Assembly: GCA_947000775.1 (NCBI GenBank)
Contig: CAMQGK010000634.1
Span: forward strand, 23,410,001 to 23,474,000
Reading direction: 5' to 3'
Source: Pterois miles
Taxonomy: Eukaryota > Chordata > Actinopteri > Perciformes > Scorpaenidae
Length of the DNA stretch: 64,000 nt
The position numbers were made by a program, and so were the translations under genes. Shown here piece after piece: positions 13,282-26,505 of the stretch. Each line of letters begins with the position of its first letter. Position 1 is the first letter of the stretch. The notes beneath the pieces were generated by a model. The model saw only the letters and a program-made list of their open reading frames with translations. It made no database searches and was not told the DNA's origin.

Positions 13282-15050
13282 ACTAGTGATGTTAATAATT
13301 AACTGTTTAGCTGTTGAACCAACATTAAGCATTTTAACCGTTAACGCCATTATGTTTAAAAGAGATATTAATAATTACTTAAAGCAGCAAGCAGCGTTGA
13401 ACGGGCCCTTGCCCCTTTGCGCATGTTGGAGGTACCCGCTGCCGTGCATTTCCATCCCAGTCAGACACTGATGCAACAGTTAAAGGGTATTTTCTGCATG
13501 AAGCGTGTGGTGCTAAAGTCTTTATAAAACAATAATTGAGGTGACTGGACAGTGTATAGTCAATTTACAACTTCCTGTTTCAGAAGGTGGTGAATGAATT
13601 TAATATAATGGCACATATATGTTTCAGGCCTTGAATCTTTTCCAGTTGAGAAATTTAGGGAGATTGGACATGTTAAGTCAAGTTATAACAGCCTCCTGTG
13701 TATATTGAAACAGTGAAATTCGCCGTGCTGTCAAACAAGAGTTTCATAACAACACAAAAGCTTCAAATTTTGCATCGGGAAGTTTGAAATTCTGCTGCCC
13801 GACTGAGATCGATTTCTTGAATTTTTCAGGAGTATGGTAAAGTTTCATACCTGTAAACTGATAAAATGGCGCCTCTCACATGACCCGTACCGTCACCGTT
13901 TGAGCGATCAAGAATTCCTTCGCAATTTAGCGTCATATTAGTTTGTTCATACAAATCTGATGTGAGTCTGACAAACTCTGTAGGAGTTTGTAAAAGTATG
14001 CATAAAATACATGAAAAACACACAAAATTTAAAATGGCCGACTTCTGGGTAGGCAGAGCTAATGAAACTCATGAGAAATTTGCTGTTGTCCATCTTTTTG
14101 CCAACTTTCATGAGTTTTTGAGCACATGAAGAGCAACAAAGGTGTGTTCAAAGGCTAAAAGTAAAAAGAGGACGCTAAAGAGCCAACACGCCACGTCCAA
14201 GCCTAATTACACCATCAAATCCACGTAATTATTACTGTGAATATGCCTGTAAAGTTTCATGAGTTTTTTGTGCATCCTAAATCCTCATTTTTTTGTAAAT
14301 TCAAATTAACACACAAAATCCAAGATGGCTGAAAATATCTCAAAAATATTGAACACGCTCTTGCAGATATGAGCAATGACCTACTCAAATTTCAAGATTT
14401 AAATAACTTTTTCTCAAACCTGATTGCATTTGGGGGCGCTATGGAGCCCGCTGGGGATGCTCGAGTTTTCATACATCAAGCTGAGAAAAACTCAGAGGAG
14501 CAGCTTGTCAGTTTTAGAGAAAAGCTGCTCCACCGTAAGACCCCACCTTAAGTTACAGATACAGGAAGTTGGCTTAGAACATTTGCTGTAAATAAACTGT
14601 ACACACACTGTCTGCTACAGCTGTATTCACACCACTCACAAACCAACATTCCCCGGAGCCAAACACGATCTGTCGGAAACTTACGCCGCAATGACAGAGC
14701 AGATACTGTATGTGTGGCGGTGGCAAGCACGACGCTACCAGCAGAGCTACAGCTGCTAACATAGTGCAGACATGCACACTGTTTGTCGAACAATTACTAT
14801 CGTTAATCCTGGCAGCACCGTGGCTGCTAACACTCCTGGTCGGTGAACTGGAGACAGTGAATGCAGCATCATGGCTGCTACAGTAACTCTGCTGATGGTG
14901 AACTGCTGACTCAGTTGTCCATTGTGATCATTTACCGCAGCTTGCTCACCGTTGTATGCAAGGCTCTAATCTTGTCGGTTAACGGTTAATAATCAGTTAA
15001 CGAGGGTCATTATCGGTTAAGAAAGTTTTTCAAAATTAGCATCCTTATTG
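13282..15050. mobile_element. hAT-like element (outer) interrupted by another repeat
   Basis: The left end AGTGATGTTAATAATTAACT, with AACCGTTAACGCC following, and the right end, containing GGTTAACGGTTAATAATCAG and CAAAATTAGCATCCTTATTG, appear to be opposite ends of one element with imperfect GATG(C/T)TAAT-type termini. A different repeat occupies 13380-14550. The pairing of the ends is an inference. Confidence 0.45.
13380..14550 (+). repeat. Long dispersed repeat nested in the 13282-15050 element
   Basis: It begins TTAAAGCAGCAAGCAGCGTT and contains repeated AAGTTTCAT and CATGAG motifs, TGGCGCC, GGGGGCGCTATGGAGCC and the end AAAGCTGCTCCACCGTAAG. It resembles an abundant percomorph repeat that I recall but cannot name. 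It has no coding capacity. Confidence 0.45.
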
Positions 15051-15351
15051 TTAACCCTAACGCTGCTATTGTTTAATATAAGCTGATGGACACCATTAAT
15101 AACCTTTAAGTCTCTCATCTGAACTATATAATAAAGCTGAAATACAACAAGATAAAAAAAATAACACAATTTCTGACAATAAAAGATTAAAATAATAAAA
15201 ATATATAAAAATAAAATAATAATAATAATTAATTATTATTATTTCAGCATTATGGAAGGAAAAGGCCAAAATATCCAAGTCGCACACTCACCAAATACCA
15301 CTACATGTTTTAAACCTAATGGGAAATTGCCATGCTTCCGCTCTACCTTTA

Positions 15352-15353
<2 letters not shown>
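15051..15353. other. AT-rich intergenic stretch
   Basis: Strongly AT-rich at 15140-15245 with ATA/TAA runs. No gene. Confidence 0.5.

Positions 15354-15435
<82 letters not shown>
15354..15435. repeat. (TG)n microsatellite, 82 bp
   Basis: An uninterrupted dinucleotide tract. Confidence 0.98.
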
Positions 15436-15438
<3 letters not shown>

Positions 15439-15539
15439 AGTTCTCATGCATGGACCATGTACTGGTCCAGTCATGCGGGTGTTATCTGATGAACAGCTGA
15501 TGGTGCTTATAGGAGAGTTTCCCCCTTAAGAGCTTTTCC

Positions 15540-16000
15540 TGCACACTGTAAATCTCACTAATAAGGCCCGGGCGCCCGGCAAGCCCCCTTCCATTTTACC
15601 GCTGGGTGATAAATAACCGTGGCCTCAGCGACCGGACAGAGACAACTGACTAAAAAGAAACAGAGCAATCCCACAAGTTAGGGCTAATAACTGTGGATGG
15701 CAAGGACTCAGGATACACTTTGTGATATCAGACAAGAGGAGAGCCATGAAGAAGATAAATGTGTGTATTTGTCTCTGTAATTGTGTGTAATTAAAAGGTC
15801 AGAGATAGGATAAATGTTGGAATAAGGAGGTTGGCAGCTTGTCTGCCTCCATCCAAGTTTGTGCGTTTCAATAAAAATGTGGTTCTTTTCTGAGCGTCTC
15901 TATGGTAACGCCTGATTGTGCATGGAGACGGCCGTCTGACGGAATGTCCTCACCCCCGCAAGCTCATTAATTACACACACATACGCACACAAGCGCACAC
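15540..16000. promoter_or_regulatory. Candidate conserved non-coding element
   Basis: Repeat-poor, mixed-composition sequence with a GC core GGCCCGGGCGCCCGG (15567-15581), GATAAATAACCGTGGCC, an RFX-type half-site CTATGGTAACG (15900-15910) and a homeodomain-type CTCATTAATTA (15963-15973). It stands out from the repeat-laden surroundings as non-coding sequence that could be under constraint. This is inference; no comparison could be run. Confidence 0.25.
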
Positions 16001-16899
16001 TTATCTTCTCCACGGATGAAGGTTGAAGTGATACACGCAAGTCTTGTAGGATGAGGAGGAGCAGAGTGAGTGATAGGGACGTGGAGAGACAGATAGAGGG
16101 AGGATGGGAGGCAAGGAAGGAGGGAGTCTGGGAGAGTTAGTGAGGGAACTGTTGAGCTGCTGTTATGAATGGCTTTCAGGGTGAGAGGAAGTGGCAGGAG
16201 GTCAATATCATAGCCTGTGATCCCAAGACTCTACTGACATCCATCAGTGCGATGATTAATGAAATAATCAACCCAGTTATCTGTCCAGCAAATGTTTACC
16301 AGACCAAACCCTCCTGTTGTGTCCGTCAGCCTGCTAACAGTGCACACAGTAAGGGCCGGGCGACGATGAGCTAGTGAGAGGAAGTTTTTGGAGTGGAGGT
16401 CGAGCCCACGGTCCATCTCCTGTTTCCTGGTGTGGTCAGTAGCCATGCAGAGTCGCTGTGCCCCATAAAAGATGCATTCACATGCGCCCCCACATGCCAT
16501 GAAGGAAAGGTTTTATTAAATTATGTATGATTCCTGTGTTTTTGTTCCCATGCATCATAAAGCTGACTGTAAATGGTAAAACATCATGGGGAATGTTATG
16601 CATGTTTGAGACGGACGATGTGAAGCAAACAAAGCATTACATGCAGTTGAACCTTGCGCATGCAATGTATGGATAACTTATTGAAATACAAAGATAATAC
16701 GTCTTTAAAAAAAAGTACTCAACACTCACCCATCATGTTATTATTAGCCTTTACAGCTCAGTAGAAGATAGCAGGAGAGTGTTCCAGTGATAAATCTGGT
16801 CTCTGCTGGCAAGGCTTCATGATTGTTACACCATCTCATTGTCTGAACATAATTCATATTACAGCTTATGCAAGTATTCCAAGTTGTATTGTCCACAGT

Positions 16900-17455
16900 A
16901 GGCAACCTCTGGGCCTGAGAAGTGAAGCCAATGCCAAAGTGCTTCAAACTTGCATTATTTCTAACAGCCAGCAGGGGGCGACTCCTCTGGTTACAAAAAG
17001 AAGTCTGATTGTATAGAAGTCTATGAGAAAATGAGCCTAATTTCAGTAAATATGAGTTTATGGTCTCAATCGCTAGTTTCAGGTCTTCTTCAATACAGCA
17101 TGATGTTCAATTAGTAAATTATGGTCCCATTTAGAGTCGTGCGTGGCTACCTTGTGATTGACAGGTTGCTACCATGGCGTTGTCCAGTCTGTGTTTACGT
17201 CTTAGAGCTTTAACCCTTTCGTGGTGTATTTTTAGCTCATGAAAGTTTTTTGGTGATATTCTTAGCTCCACCCTTTGGGGTCAGTTCTGGTTGCAAAAAA
17301 AACAACATGGAGGCAGCCAAAGACCAAGATGGCAACAGCCAAAAAACAATCAGCGATTGCCAAAATACTAAAATCTAAAATCTCAAAATGGCAGTCCACA
17401 AACCAGTGGGTGACATTACGGTGACAATGTCTACTTCTTTTTAACAGTCTGTGGT
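16900..17455 (+). mobile_element. Dispersed element family C, copy 2 (CTCF-like core)
   Basis: A longer copy of the family at 12893, in the same orientation, with CCAGCAGGGGGCG at 16968-16980. It extends through CGTGGCTACCTTGTGATTGA and AACCCTTTCGTGGTGTATTT to an ACAGTCTGTGG end. It is non-coding. Confidence 0.7.
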
Positions 17456-18123
17456 CTTAATGCACTCTTCACTAAATGTAATGTAATGTCATTTTAACAA
17501 CAGAGCAACTGCCGTAAACTGGCGCTAAAGCTAGTTCTTCATGGTTTTCTCCTGCAACTTGACTAGGTGCTGTCGGATTGGATCAAACAACCTCTGATAG
17601 CGGGCAGTTGATTATCTTCATGCACATACTTTTTAAATAACATACTTTTTACTTTCATCATTGTGCTCGGGAGTAGGTATCAAGTATTTTTAAGTCAAAC
17701 GACTCAAGTCCAAGTGGAGCCACTGGTGTTAAATTTGCGAGTCTTTTTTTTTTAATTTTGTTGAGCTGAGTCTAAAGTCAGCAAATTTGTGACTCAAGTC
17801 CAAGTCATGTGACTCGAGTCCTCACCTCTGATGTAAAGACATATGGGAGTGGGGTCCGAGTTGTCACTGAAGTACTGTTGGCAATGGTAATGCTCCCAAA
17901 AACTCTGCATTGGCAAGTGGCAGAGCAGAATACTGCAAGTATACAGCAGGTTAGATATCTGTTGTGATGCATGAAAAGAAAGTTTTCAATCTGCTTTTGC
18001 AAAGAATAATGGCCCATAATTACCCAGCCTGCCTCACATACAATCCACCCTTCCTCCTCTGTCTGTCTCATAATAATCCTGCCTTTAAAACAGACACAGG
18101 CCTAAACATGTACACGCACACAC

Positions 18124-18124
<1 letters not shown>
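17456..18124. other. Intergenic, no gene seen
   Basis: It includes repeated GACTCAAGTCCAAGT-type phrases (17699-17716, 17789-17808, with GACTCGAGTCC next), which are short diverged repeats within the sequence. Nothing coding. Confidence 0.45.

Positions 18125-18203
<79 letters not shown>
18125..18203. repeat. (CA)n microsatellite, about 79 bp
   Basis: An uninterrupted CA tract, preceded by CACACAA. Confidence 0.98.
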
Positions 18204-18207
<4 letters not shown>

Positions 18208-20188
18208 GATGTATGTGTGAATAATAAGGTGTTAATTCTGGAAGTGTTGCCAACATGCTGTCACCCCTCTGACACACTCACACACCAACACACAGCTCTT
18301 GTTAGACCCTTACACTCATTTCCTCTTTTCCTTTCCCTCGCTGTCTTTAAAATATGTAAGTGATTTGGCCTCTTTCCTGCCACAACCTCTGATGGCTTTA
18401 TACAAGACAGTTGCAGCCTGGTCTGACTCGCTCACACACACGCACAGGTGCATACTGAAAGTTTTAGTAGGATGTGATTGTATTAAGAATGCAGGACTGT
18501 GTGTTTACGTGTTTAGATCAGTACTTCAGATTGTACAGCGTCACCTCTACGCCTCACTGCAAAACACACACCACATCTGCCCCAACTTGTGTTTACCTGG
18601 AAAGTGTTGTTGAGCCCTAACACACTCGGTGCTGCCGCCTTGGTTATGGGGTGTTAGTTTTCACTTGTGTCAATGTGCGTTTCCTGCTCTTTCAGATACA
18701 GATGTCTACGATTTGGGGCTTTCTCCTTTCAACACCTTCTCTCTCCAGCTGATGACCACAGATAACACCTCCCTCTCTCTCATTCCCCTCTTCTTTCCTC
18801 TTTCATCCCCCTCCTCCCTCGCTGCTCTGTCTTTGCGATAATGCCATGTGGATGTTTACCTCGAGATAACTTTATTTTGACTGCTTGTGTGCCCCTGTGC
18901 CAGCGGTGCTGGTATGTGTGTGCGTAGGGGAAGCTGCTGACAGACATGGACAACAGGGCAGCGCAAAGAGGACTGACCCGGGGGCTAAGAGGGCACATGA
19001 GTGTGTATGTGTCTCTGGTTGTTTATGGCGGTAATGGGCTTCTCGGACTACACCCCTTTTGATCCCTCCACACCACCTCAGTTAGCACCTCTGTACGCTA
19101 GGAAGTGTTGCGCACAAAGACATCTGCTCTCTGAACTTGATAATGAGACACCTTAGACCTTTGGTCTAAATGAATTTTTTTTAGCCTGCGTTGCTACGCA
19201 GGCACAAATAGAAACACATTTTCCACACATGTTTGCATTTCGGGCACATTGTTTGTGTTTATGATGTTAATCTTTTTAGAAGTTGCTTTTCAAGGAGAAC
19301 TTTACAGGCAACACATATAGCCTGCACAGCATCTGCTCTGTGTATGTACTCCACAGCAATGCATGTTTATGTGCTAGTTTGGCAAAGAAGCATTTTATTA
19401 GTTTCTTTGCATCTGTCGGATGTTTGCTGCGTTATATTTAGCGTTTACATCCCTGCGTCTGAAATTAGTCCTGCCACCGTGGAGCTAATTCTGGGAAATA
19501 TAAGCTAAAATAAGGTCCATATAAAACACATTCTCTGGTTTCCGCTCGCCTGGCTCTCTCTGATCACTCTGCTGTAACCTGTTAATCACAAGCAGCACGC
19601 ATGGTCACAGCCCACTATGTTTAGACACGCTGCGCTCATATAGGAAGAGAGACAACAGATGCAAACACACACACAGGCGTGCACGCTTTTTGCAGCGTAT
19701 GTATCCATCCATGCAGCCCACATGCACGCAATACACTCTAACCGCTCGTCTCTGTTGTTGTAATTGGATTTGAGGTAAAGCAGTACGTGTCCTCAGATTG
19801 CATCTTGAGGTTAACACAGACATCTGCGGCCGGGCACTTAGTGTTTGGAATAAATTGGAGTGTAATTATAGATTACTGACCATATAACTTAAATTCTCCA
19901 CAATCTTAGATAATATGTGTTGCCACGATACAAAAGGGCATAATTGGATCTTGACAAGTTGCTATGTCATCGGGATGAAAAGTAGGTTGTTCCCTCTCGT
20001 CCTCAGTTCACGTAAGGTGATGACAAAAGAGATTAGGTTTCAACACATTTCATTGAATCAGGATCCATTATTGAATCACCTCATCAAATCAGAGTCCTTT
20101 GAAATCCCTTGTTGACTCAACTTAGGTTCAGGATTTAATATGTAGACAATTCATTTCATTTACAGCTTGTTCAAAACTCAAATACTAA
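18204..20188. other. Intergenic, no gene seen
   Basis: CA- and CT-rich patches (18270-18300, 18760-18840), otherwise unique-looking. Open frames at 18299-18841 and 19233-19508 show no domain, start context or codon bias that I trust. Confidence 0.45.
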
Positions 20189-20200
20189 TTCGAAATCCAT

Positions 20201-20571
20201 CCATCCATCGTCAACCGCTTATCCCGTTAGGGGTCGCGGGGGGGCTGGAGCCGATCCCAGCTGGCATTGGGCGAAGGCGGGGTTCACCCTGGACAGGTCG
20301 CCAGTCCATCGCAGGGCACATAGAGACAGACAATATAGAGACAGACAACCATTCACACTCACATTCATACCTACGGGCAATTTAGAGTCATCAATTAACC
20401 TAAACAGCATGTCTTTGGACTGTGGGAGGAAGCCAGAGTACCCGGAGAAAACCCACGCTTACACGGGGAGAACATGCAAACTCCGCACAGAAGAGTCCCA
20501 AGCCGGAATCGAACCTGAGACCCTCTTGCTGTGGGGTGAGAGTGCTAACCACTGCACCACCGTGCAGCACG
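20201..20571 (-). mobile_element. SINE-like retroposon, copy c, near full length
   Basis: Reverse orientation: tail (CCAT)n, GTCAACCGCTTATCCCGTTA, body CATGTCTTTGGACTGTGGGA, and head ACCACTGCACCACCGTGCAG. Target duplications TTCGAAATCCAT (20189-20200) and TTCAAAATCCAT (20572-20583) match at 11 of 12. This copy contains an internal duplication of ATAGAGACAGACAA (about 20319-20346). Confidence 0.85.
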
Positions 20572-20727
20572 TTCAAAATCCATAATCAGTTTTTACTGGC
20601 TGAGAAGGCAGAAACGGGTAGCACCACCTGAAAATGAGATGTTGATTAAATCTGTATCTGTCACATTGAAATGAATGTAGCCTACATACTTTTGTACACT
20701 TCAGAACGACTAAGTTGTTCATCTTAA

Positions 20728-21540
20728 AGGGATAGTTTGGATGTTTTAAAGGGGATGTATGAGGTACTTTTAAGTAGCAGGTGTATTACTTACAGTAGAT
20801 GACTGTCGCCGCGCCACCCAGCATCGAGAAACAGACGGGAGCACTGGCACCAAAAAAAAAAAAAAAAAAATCCATTTAAGTGTACACAATTTTTTGGAGA
20901 GAATATAGATAAGTTTCACTTTCAGTTCAGTTCCCCGTCGGAAAGAAGTCTGATGACAAGGTAAAGCAGTGAAAATATTCTAAATATAGCATAATATAGC
21001 ATACATATATATGTAACCGTTGGCGGCTGCTGTTTGTAAACTCCTCCACAGCTCAACAAGCTATAGAGTGAGAGAGAGCGGTGAGAACAAAGCAGCGAAG
21101 CAGAGAAATAAAACATTAGCGACAACAGCGATTAGCACACAACTAACTGCGCACAACTCGTCATAACCCTGCAGTAGGGTGCAGAGTTGCCAGATTTTGA
21201 ATGAATGCAGGCTTCCTGTCCGCTGGCTGCTCTCATCAAACTGCAAATGTACCGATCATAGCTGCACTCACAGCACAGAGAGGAGCAGGAGCATCACTGG
21301 AACACATGCACATAACACGACCTGTTCTTATCCGTGAAATATGGCCGCTTTGAATGTGGAGAGTTGTGCCTCGATATCAGAAGCTGAGGGGTGTGGCAAA
21401 GTGGCGATATTTGAATGGGCTGCACACTGTGTGTGCTGTTATTGCCTGGGGGGGTCACACCTCCACGTGGGGCCCAAAGGCAGAGGGCTGGGTCACCACT
21501 AGACACCACCACACACTTCTAGTGGGACATAAGTGATGAC
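20728..21540. repeat. Probable dispersed element(s)
   Basis: AAAGGGATAGTTTGGATGTT (20727 onward), GATGTATGAGGTACTT and GTAGATGACTGTCGCCGCGC resemble a percomorph repeat I recall, interrupted by an A run (20852-20870). The boundaries and the link to the GC-richer 21340-21540 part are uncertain. Confidence 0.4.
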
Positions 21541-23262
21541 TGAGAGAGACTATTCTTGTTTTTTTGTTAATTCTTGCATATTATTATTTTTAACAGTATA
21601 TTTATCAGGGTTTTTCAATTCTAACATACATTATATCCCAATAATTTGGTCAGTCTTGGCAGCAAACACAATACACAATCAAATGAATATGAACACCGAC
21701 TTGCAGTTGGCATATGAACAGACAAGAGTTTAATTTTGGTCATGTTACTTTAGGAATTATCGCTCTATCTGATATTTTACCGTCACTGTAACCAGCAACA
21801 CAATCAGCACTAGTTATAAATGAAATACCTGCTACATGCTACTTTCCTCTTCCCTAATTAAAAATACACAACAGATTTTTTAGGCTTAGAGTTTAGCGGA
21901 TCTGGGTGTTTTGCCAACCTGGATTGGGACCTCAATCTTATGGAACAGTGGGACTTGCTGGAAATGTGTACTTACTCATTACACGGGCCTGTTACAGTAC
22001 CAGCCTCTTCTCTCTCCTGTCCTCTGGCCACTCTATGGGCCCCTGCTGCGTTACAGAGCGTGACGCCTACAGCAGTCAAGGGAGTCGTAGCCATGCTCCT
22101 AAATTAAATACAACTCTCTGAGGGGAGAACGCTCATGGCCACACACACACCGACAGCGTGCTAACATAGCTTCTACCGTCATCAGACAAAAGAGTAAATT
22201 GTAGATATTGGATATAATGTAGAGAAACACACACAGTCGTGCAGATATCGATGTATAGTCAAGCAGAAAGACGTGAAAACACGTGAAGAGTTTGTATGAA
22301 TATGCCTCTCTTGACTGTGTTAGTGATTGTCCACTGGATTTAGCTGTTAGCGCTCAGACGGCAGTGCATGTGGGATCCAAACACATTGGAATTATGGGAG
22401 CTGAGGTCAAAGGTCAAGGCCAGGAACACACTACAGTGTGTGTTGTGCGTGTGTTGGAGGACTGATGAAACGGGTCTCGTCAGGGAGGGCGCTGTGCACG
22501 GATCAGCAGGCGTGTGATGGAAGGTGTTCACGAGGAATTTAGATTAGCACTGAGAGAAAACAAATGAGAAGAGAGGGAGGGGGAGTGTAGGGCGACCTGG
22601 GAGCATCAGTTCTGTTTCAGAAACTACGGTCTAGGAACCTTTCAACAAGGGCTGGAACTGAGCGGGAAATGTTTGTTGATGGGATGTTATGAGAGTGGAT
22701 TCAACAGTGTGCAGATTCTACTTTTTTCAGTCTTTCGAGCCAGGCAAGTAGCGTCCCCAATGTCCCCTTTAATTTTTTAAAATTAAAGGGGACATACCTT
22801 AGTTATTGCATTATGGAAGGACTAGCATGAGTAAGTGGTCATATTGCACAGTTGTTAACTAAAACTCTAACAATAACATTTCCTCTGTACAGCAGCCAGA
22901 GAAATGAAAGCCTTTCTCTTAGTGTTTGTATTATTTTGAACCCGACACACTGATATCATACCGCGTCACCCTGCAGTGCAACGCTGCAAGCGAGAAAAGG
23001 TTAAATTTTAGGGTTCATAACAAATCCAGCTACAATCCATGCACACAGAGAGAGACATATTTTCATTAGATGCTAAATATAGATTGATGACAAGTCCGAG
23101 ATGTGAAATCATGTGGAAAGATGGTGGGAATATGAGCAAGAGAGTGAGGATAGGAGAGGCCGTAACTCTTCTGGTTAATAGCGCATTGCCAGAAACACCA
23201 GGCCATAACCTCTGCTCACGCTCCCGTTTTATTTCAATTATAGACATAAGGCCTTGTATCTC

Positions 23263-23301
<39 letters not shown>

Positions 23302-24430
23302 ACTGAGATGGAGTGTGAATGGTGTTTATTTGGTCATGGGTCTAAACCGGATGGAAAGGTGTGGGTAATAGCAGCACTGGGAGACGATATCCTGAACATA
23401 CACACATGTGCATGGCCGAGCGTCAGTAGCATGGTCTTGCAGGGACGGGAGCTCATGCTACATTGGCGTCCGAATGCCGTGTCCCTCCCTAGCAGCGTCT
23501 CCTGCAGCGGGTTGGTCGTGGGAACGGAGAGGCAGCGTCTGTGTTTGAAATACTCTCTCATAACGTCTTCTTCTTTGCCATTTGAAAGGTTTCTTTCAGT
23601 ATAATTGATCAAATCCTGTCCTAAGAATAACCTCTGCTACCCAGATTATACTTGTATAATAAAGTTGTTGTTAGCAATGCAGTGCAGTTTAGTATACGCA
23701 CACATACGTGTCTAAACAGAGCAGAACCAGAAACCAGCAGTGACCATCACACAGCAGCTGGTCACAGATGAAACAGATGCAGCTTTTTCTCCCAGCCGGT
23801 CTCATCTATCCTCCTGCCTCCTCCGTATAGATCCCGGGTCGGATAGTCTCGCCTCACTGCAGGTGTAAGTGTAAGCGGGTGTGAGTGGAGAGACTCCAGA
23901 GAGAGAAAGACACAGAGAACGAGAGAGAGAGATGTGTGAGCAGATTAGGCTCGCCCTTGGCGCCTGTCTGTGGTTCCAGTGAACTGATGTGTCACCCGGA
24001 TCCTGAGGGTGCTGACAGCAGAGCTGGGGAAAAGAGGTTGTTGACGCTACTTGGAGTTATTTTGCTTTTTTATGATCTGGGGAAGTTTTGTCTGTGTTTC
24101 GTCCGTACAGGAATAGATAGAGGAAGAAGAAAAAAAAGTGTCACTACTTTAACTAGCTGTTTTTTAATTTGGAATATGGCTTCAAACTTCCAATTAAAAG
24201 ACACTGCCAATCTAATTTCTTTTCTTTCCACATTATGTCACCTTTCTGTCTGCTGTTTGTGTTGCTGTCGACTTAGATGAGGTTTAACCTTTTCTGTTCA
24301 GCCTTTGCATCACAACCAACATGTTGTTTAAACAAGCATCAATCTAACTTACAGAGCTATAATTCTTTTGGCAAAGTACTGTGATATCCAAAGGTTATAA
24401 AAATGCAGATATCATGCTGAATTATAGAAA
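21541..24430. other. Intergenic, short TG tract at 23263-23300
   Basis: Unique-looking; a (TG)n of about 38 bp sits at 23263-23300. 22760-22796 holds an imperfect inverted repeat of CCCCTTTAATTTT with AAAATTAAAGGGG (22763-22791). The open frame 23885-24280 (131 codons) has no recognisable domain. Confidence 0.45.
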
Positions 24431-24660
24431 AACGGTATATTAAAGGGGACATATGTCAATTTCAGGTTCAAACTCATATTTTGGGTTTCTACTAGAACAT
24501 GTTTGTATGTTTTAATGTTCAAAACGCTTTTTTTCCTCATACTGTCTGTCTGAATGAACCTGTATCCACCCTCTGTTTTTGCGCCTGTCTCTTTAAAACC
24601 CCCACCTGAAAAAGCCCAGTCTGCTCTGATTGGCTGGTGGGAAAAATATAGCACACTTTT
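24430..24660 (+). mobile_element. Non-autonomous element fragment
   Basis: TTAAAGGGGACATATGTCAA, TTCTACTAGAACATGTTTGT and GAAAAAGCCCAGTCTGCTCT form the 5' portion of a repeat I recall as very common in percomorph fish. The right end is not identified. Confidence 0.45.
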
Positions 24661-25031
24661 GTGAAGGTAGCTCTCAAGCCATGGACAAATCCGATCCGAT
24701 CTTTTTGAATCACATATTTTCTGATCTAGGTTGGAACCTACTCCAAATACCCAAATTTATGTGCACAAGCAAGGAAAAAGGCGTATTCAAAGCTTGGAGG
24801 GGAAATGCAAAGACGTACAAAGATGTTTTATTTTTGCTGGTCTGGCCATAGAGTCTACTGGTTATGATAACATTGTAGTCACATATTATGTTGTACTCAA
24901 ATTAGCAATGGAGCAATAACACAAGTGTTTATAAGTTGTACAATTACAGCAAGTATAGTACTACCAAAGTTGAACCAGGATCAGTGTAAAAACTGTGATT
25001 GATGTTTACAGCTGACTCTTAGGATCATAAT
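24661..25031. other. Intergenic, no gene seen
   Basis: Nothing recognisable; it could include the rest of the preceding element. Confidence 0.35.
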
Positions 25032-25649
25032 TAGGGCTGTCAATTGATTAAAAATATTTAACAATGATTAATTGCATGATTGTCCATTGTTAATTGCAAT
25101 ACATTTTGTATCTTTTCAAAATGAACCTTAAAGGAAGATTTGTCAAGTATTTAATACTCATAAACATGATATGCTTGCTTTATCCAAATGTATGTATATA
25201 CTTCTTATTTGGAGTCAATTGACAACACAAAACAATGAGAAATATTGTCTCGAAATCCTCAGAGGTACATTTAGCATAAAAAATATGCTCAAATCAGTGT
25301 CAGTGTGCTGACTTGACTATGACTTTCCCCAAACTGTATGTGATTATTATAAAGTGGGCATGTCTGTAAAGGGGAGACTCATAGAAGCCATTTTCATTCA
25401 CATATCTTGAGGGACCCCTTTGAATATGACCCTGCCAGTTTTTCTAGACAAAACTGAGCATTATTTAGCCTTCTTCACAGCAATCAAGTCTGACATGGTT
25501 GGTACCAATGGATTCCATAGGTCCAGTCCAGGTCTAGTTTCATATGATGCCTGAGCCCGCTACAGCCTAAAAATTACAAGTTGCATTAATGCATTAAAGA
25601 AATTAGATGTGTTATAATGAGTTTGTGCATTATCACATTTGACAGCCCT
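25032..25649 (+). mobile_element. DNA transposon derivative family D, copy 1
   Basis: Terminal inverted repeats TAGGGCTGTCAA and TTGACAGCCCT bound a non-coding 618-bp element. The internal blocks AATATTTAACAATGATTAAT, AAGTGGGCATGTCTGTAAAG and TGGTTGGTACCAATGGATTC recur at 32901-33601 and in part at 44695-44990. Confidence 0.75.
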
Positions 25650-26471
25650 GGTCTTTGTTTTTTTTTTCCTCCTCTAAAAAAGTTAGACTAACCTGGAGGA
25701 TTTGTTTACAGCCTGTCTGATTGTCTGACTGCTCATGCTTTTTGCCCCATTGGATCTATCCTTATTAATGTTGTTTCGATCTGATAGGTCTGAACTGATG
25801 ACTAAACCCATGAAAAGTTACAAAAACCTAGGTAATAAACTGGAGTTTTCCTTTAAGGGACATTTCTGCGATCTTTACTGACCTAGAGATGCTGGTTTGT
25901 AGGTGTCTGGAACTGGTTTGATTAGTTGTAGTCTTTATAGTTGGTCAAGAGAACGGATTGTATGTAAATGATCCCAAATTATGCCTTTTATTTCTTCTGG
26001 ATGTCTGTTTCTCCATTTGCTTCAAACCTTTTCCTCCCATCACCCCTCGCAAATGTGCATGTGATTGCACAAATGTAAGGGTGTACATATGTGTGCATCT
26101 GTGTGGGAGTGTGTACAGTCAGTATGTGCTCCTCAGTGACACACATGGTTTTCCCATACGCTCTTTTACAGCCTTTTGCTGTGTAACTCTGACCAGTGTC
26201 TAACCATCTGTGCTGCTCTCTGGATGCCTGTAATAACCAGTTACCTCCCTCCCAACCCCCTCTGTCTTCTCTGCCCTCCCAGCACCTCGGACCCTCTCCC
26301 TTGTCCTCACAGGAGTGACCCCCAAAAAAGATGAACCACAGATGTTGCAGAAATTAGAAAATAAAGTGAACATTCACACACAAGCTAGAACGGTGGGATT
26401 AAAATCAGATGTAATGTGATAGTGTGAGATGTCCAATATCAGACAGTCACTCACACATAGTGAAACACAAG

Positions 26472-26505
<34 letters not shown>

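Noticed and set aside
23885..24280. 131-codon plus-strand frame
   Set aside because: The charged start comes from a GAGA-rich tract, the rest is hydrophobic low-information sequence, and no homologue is recognised.
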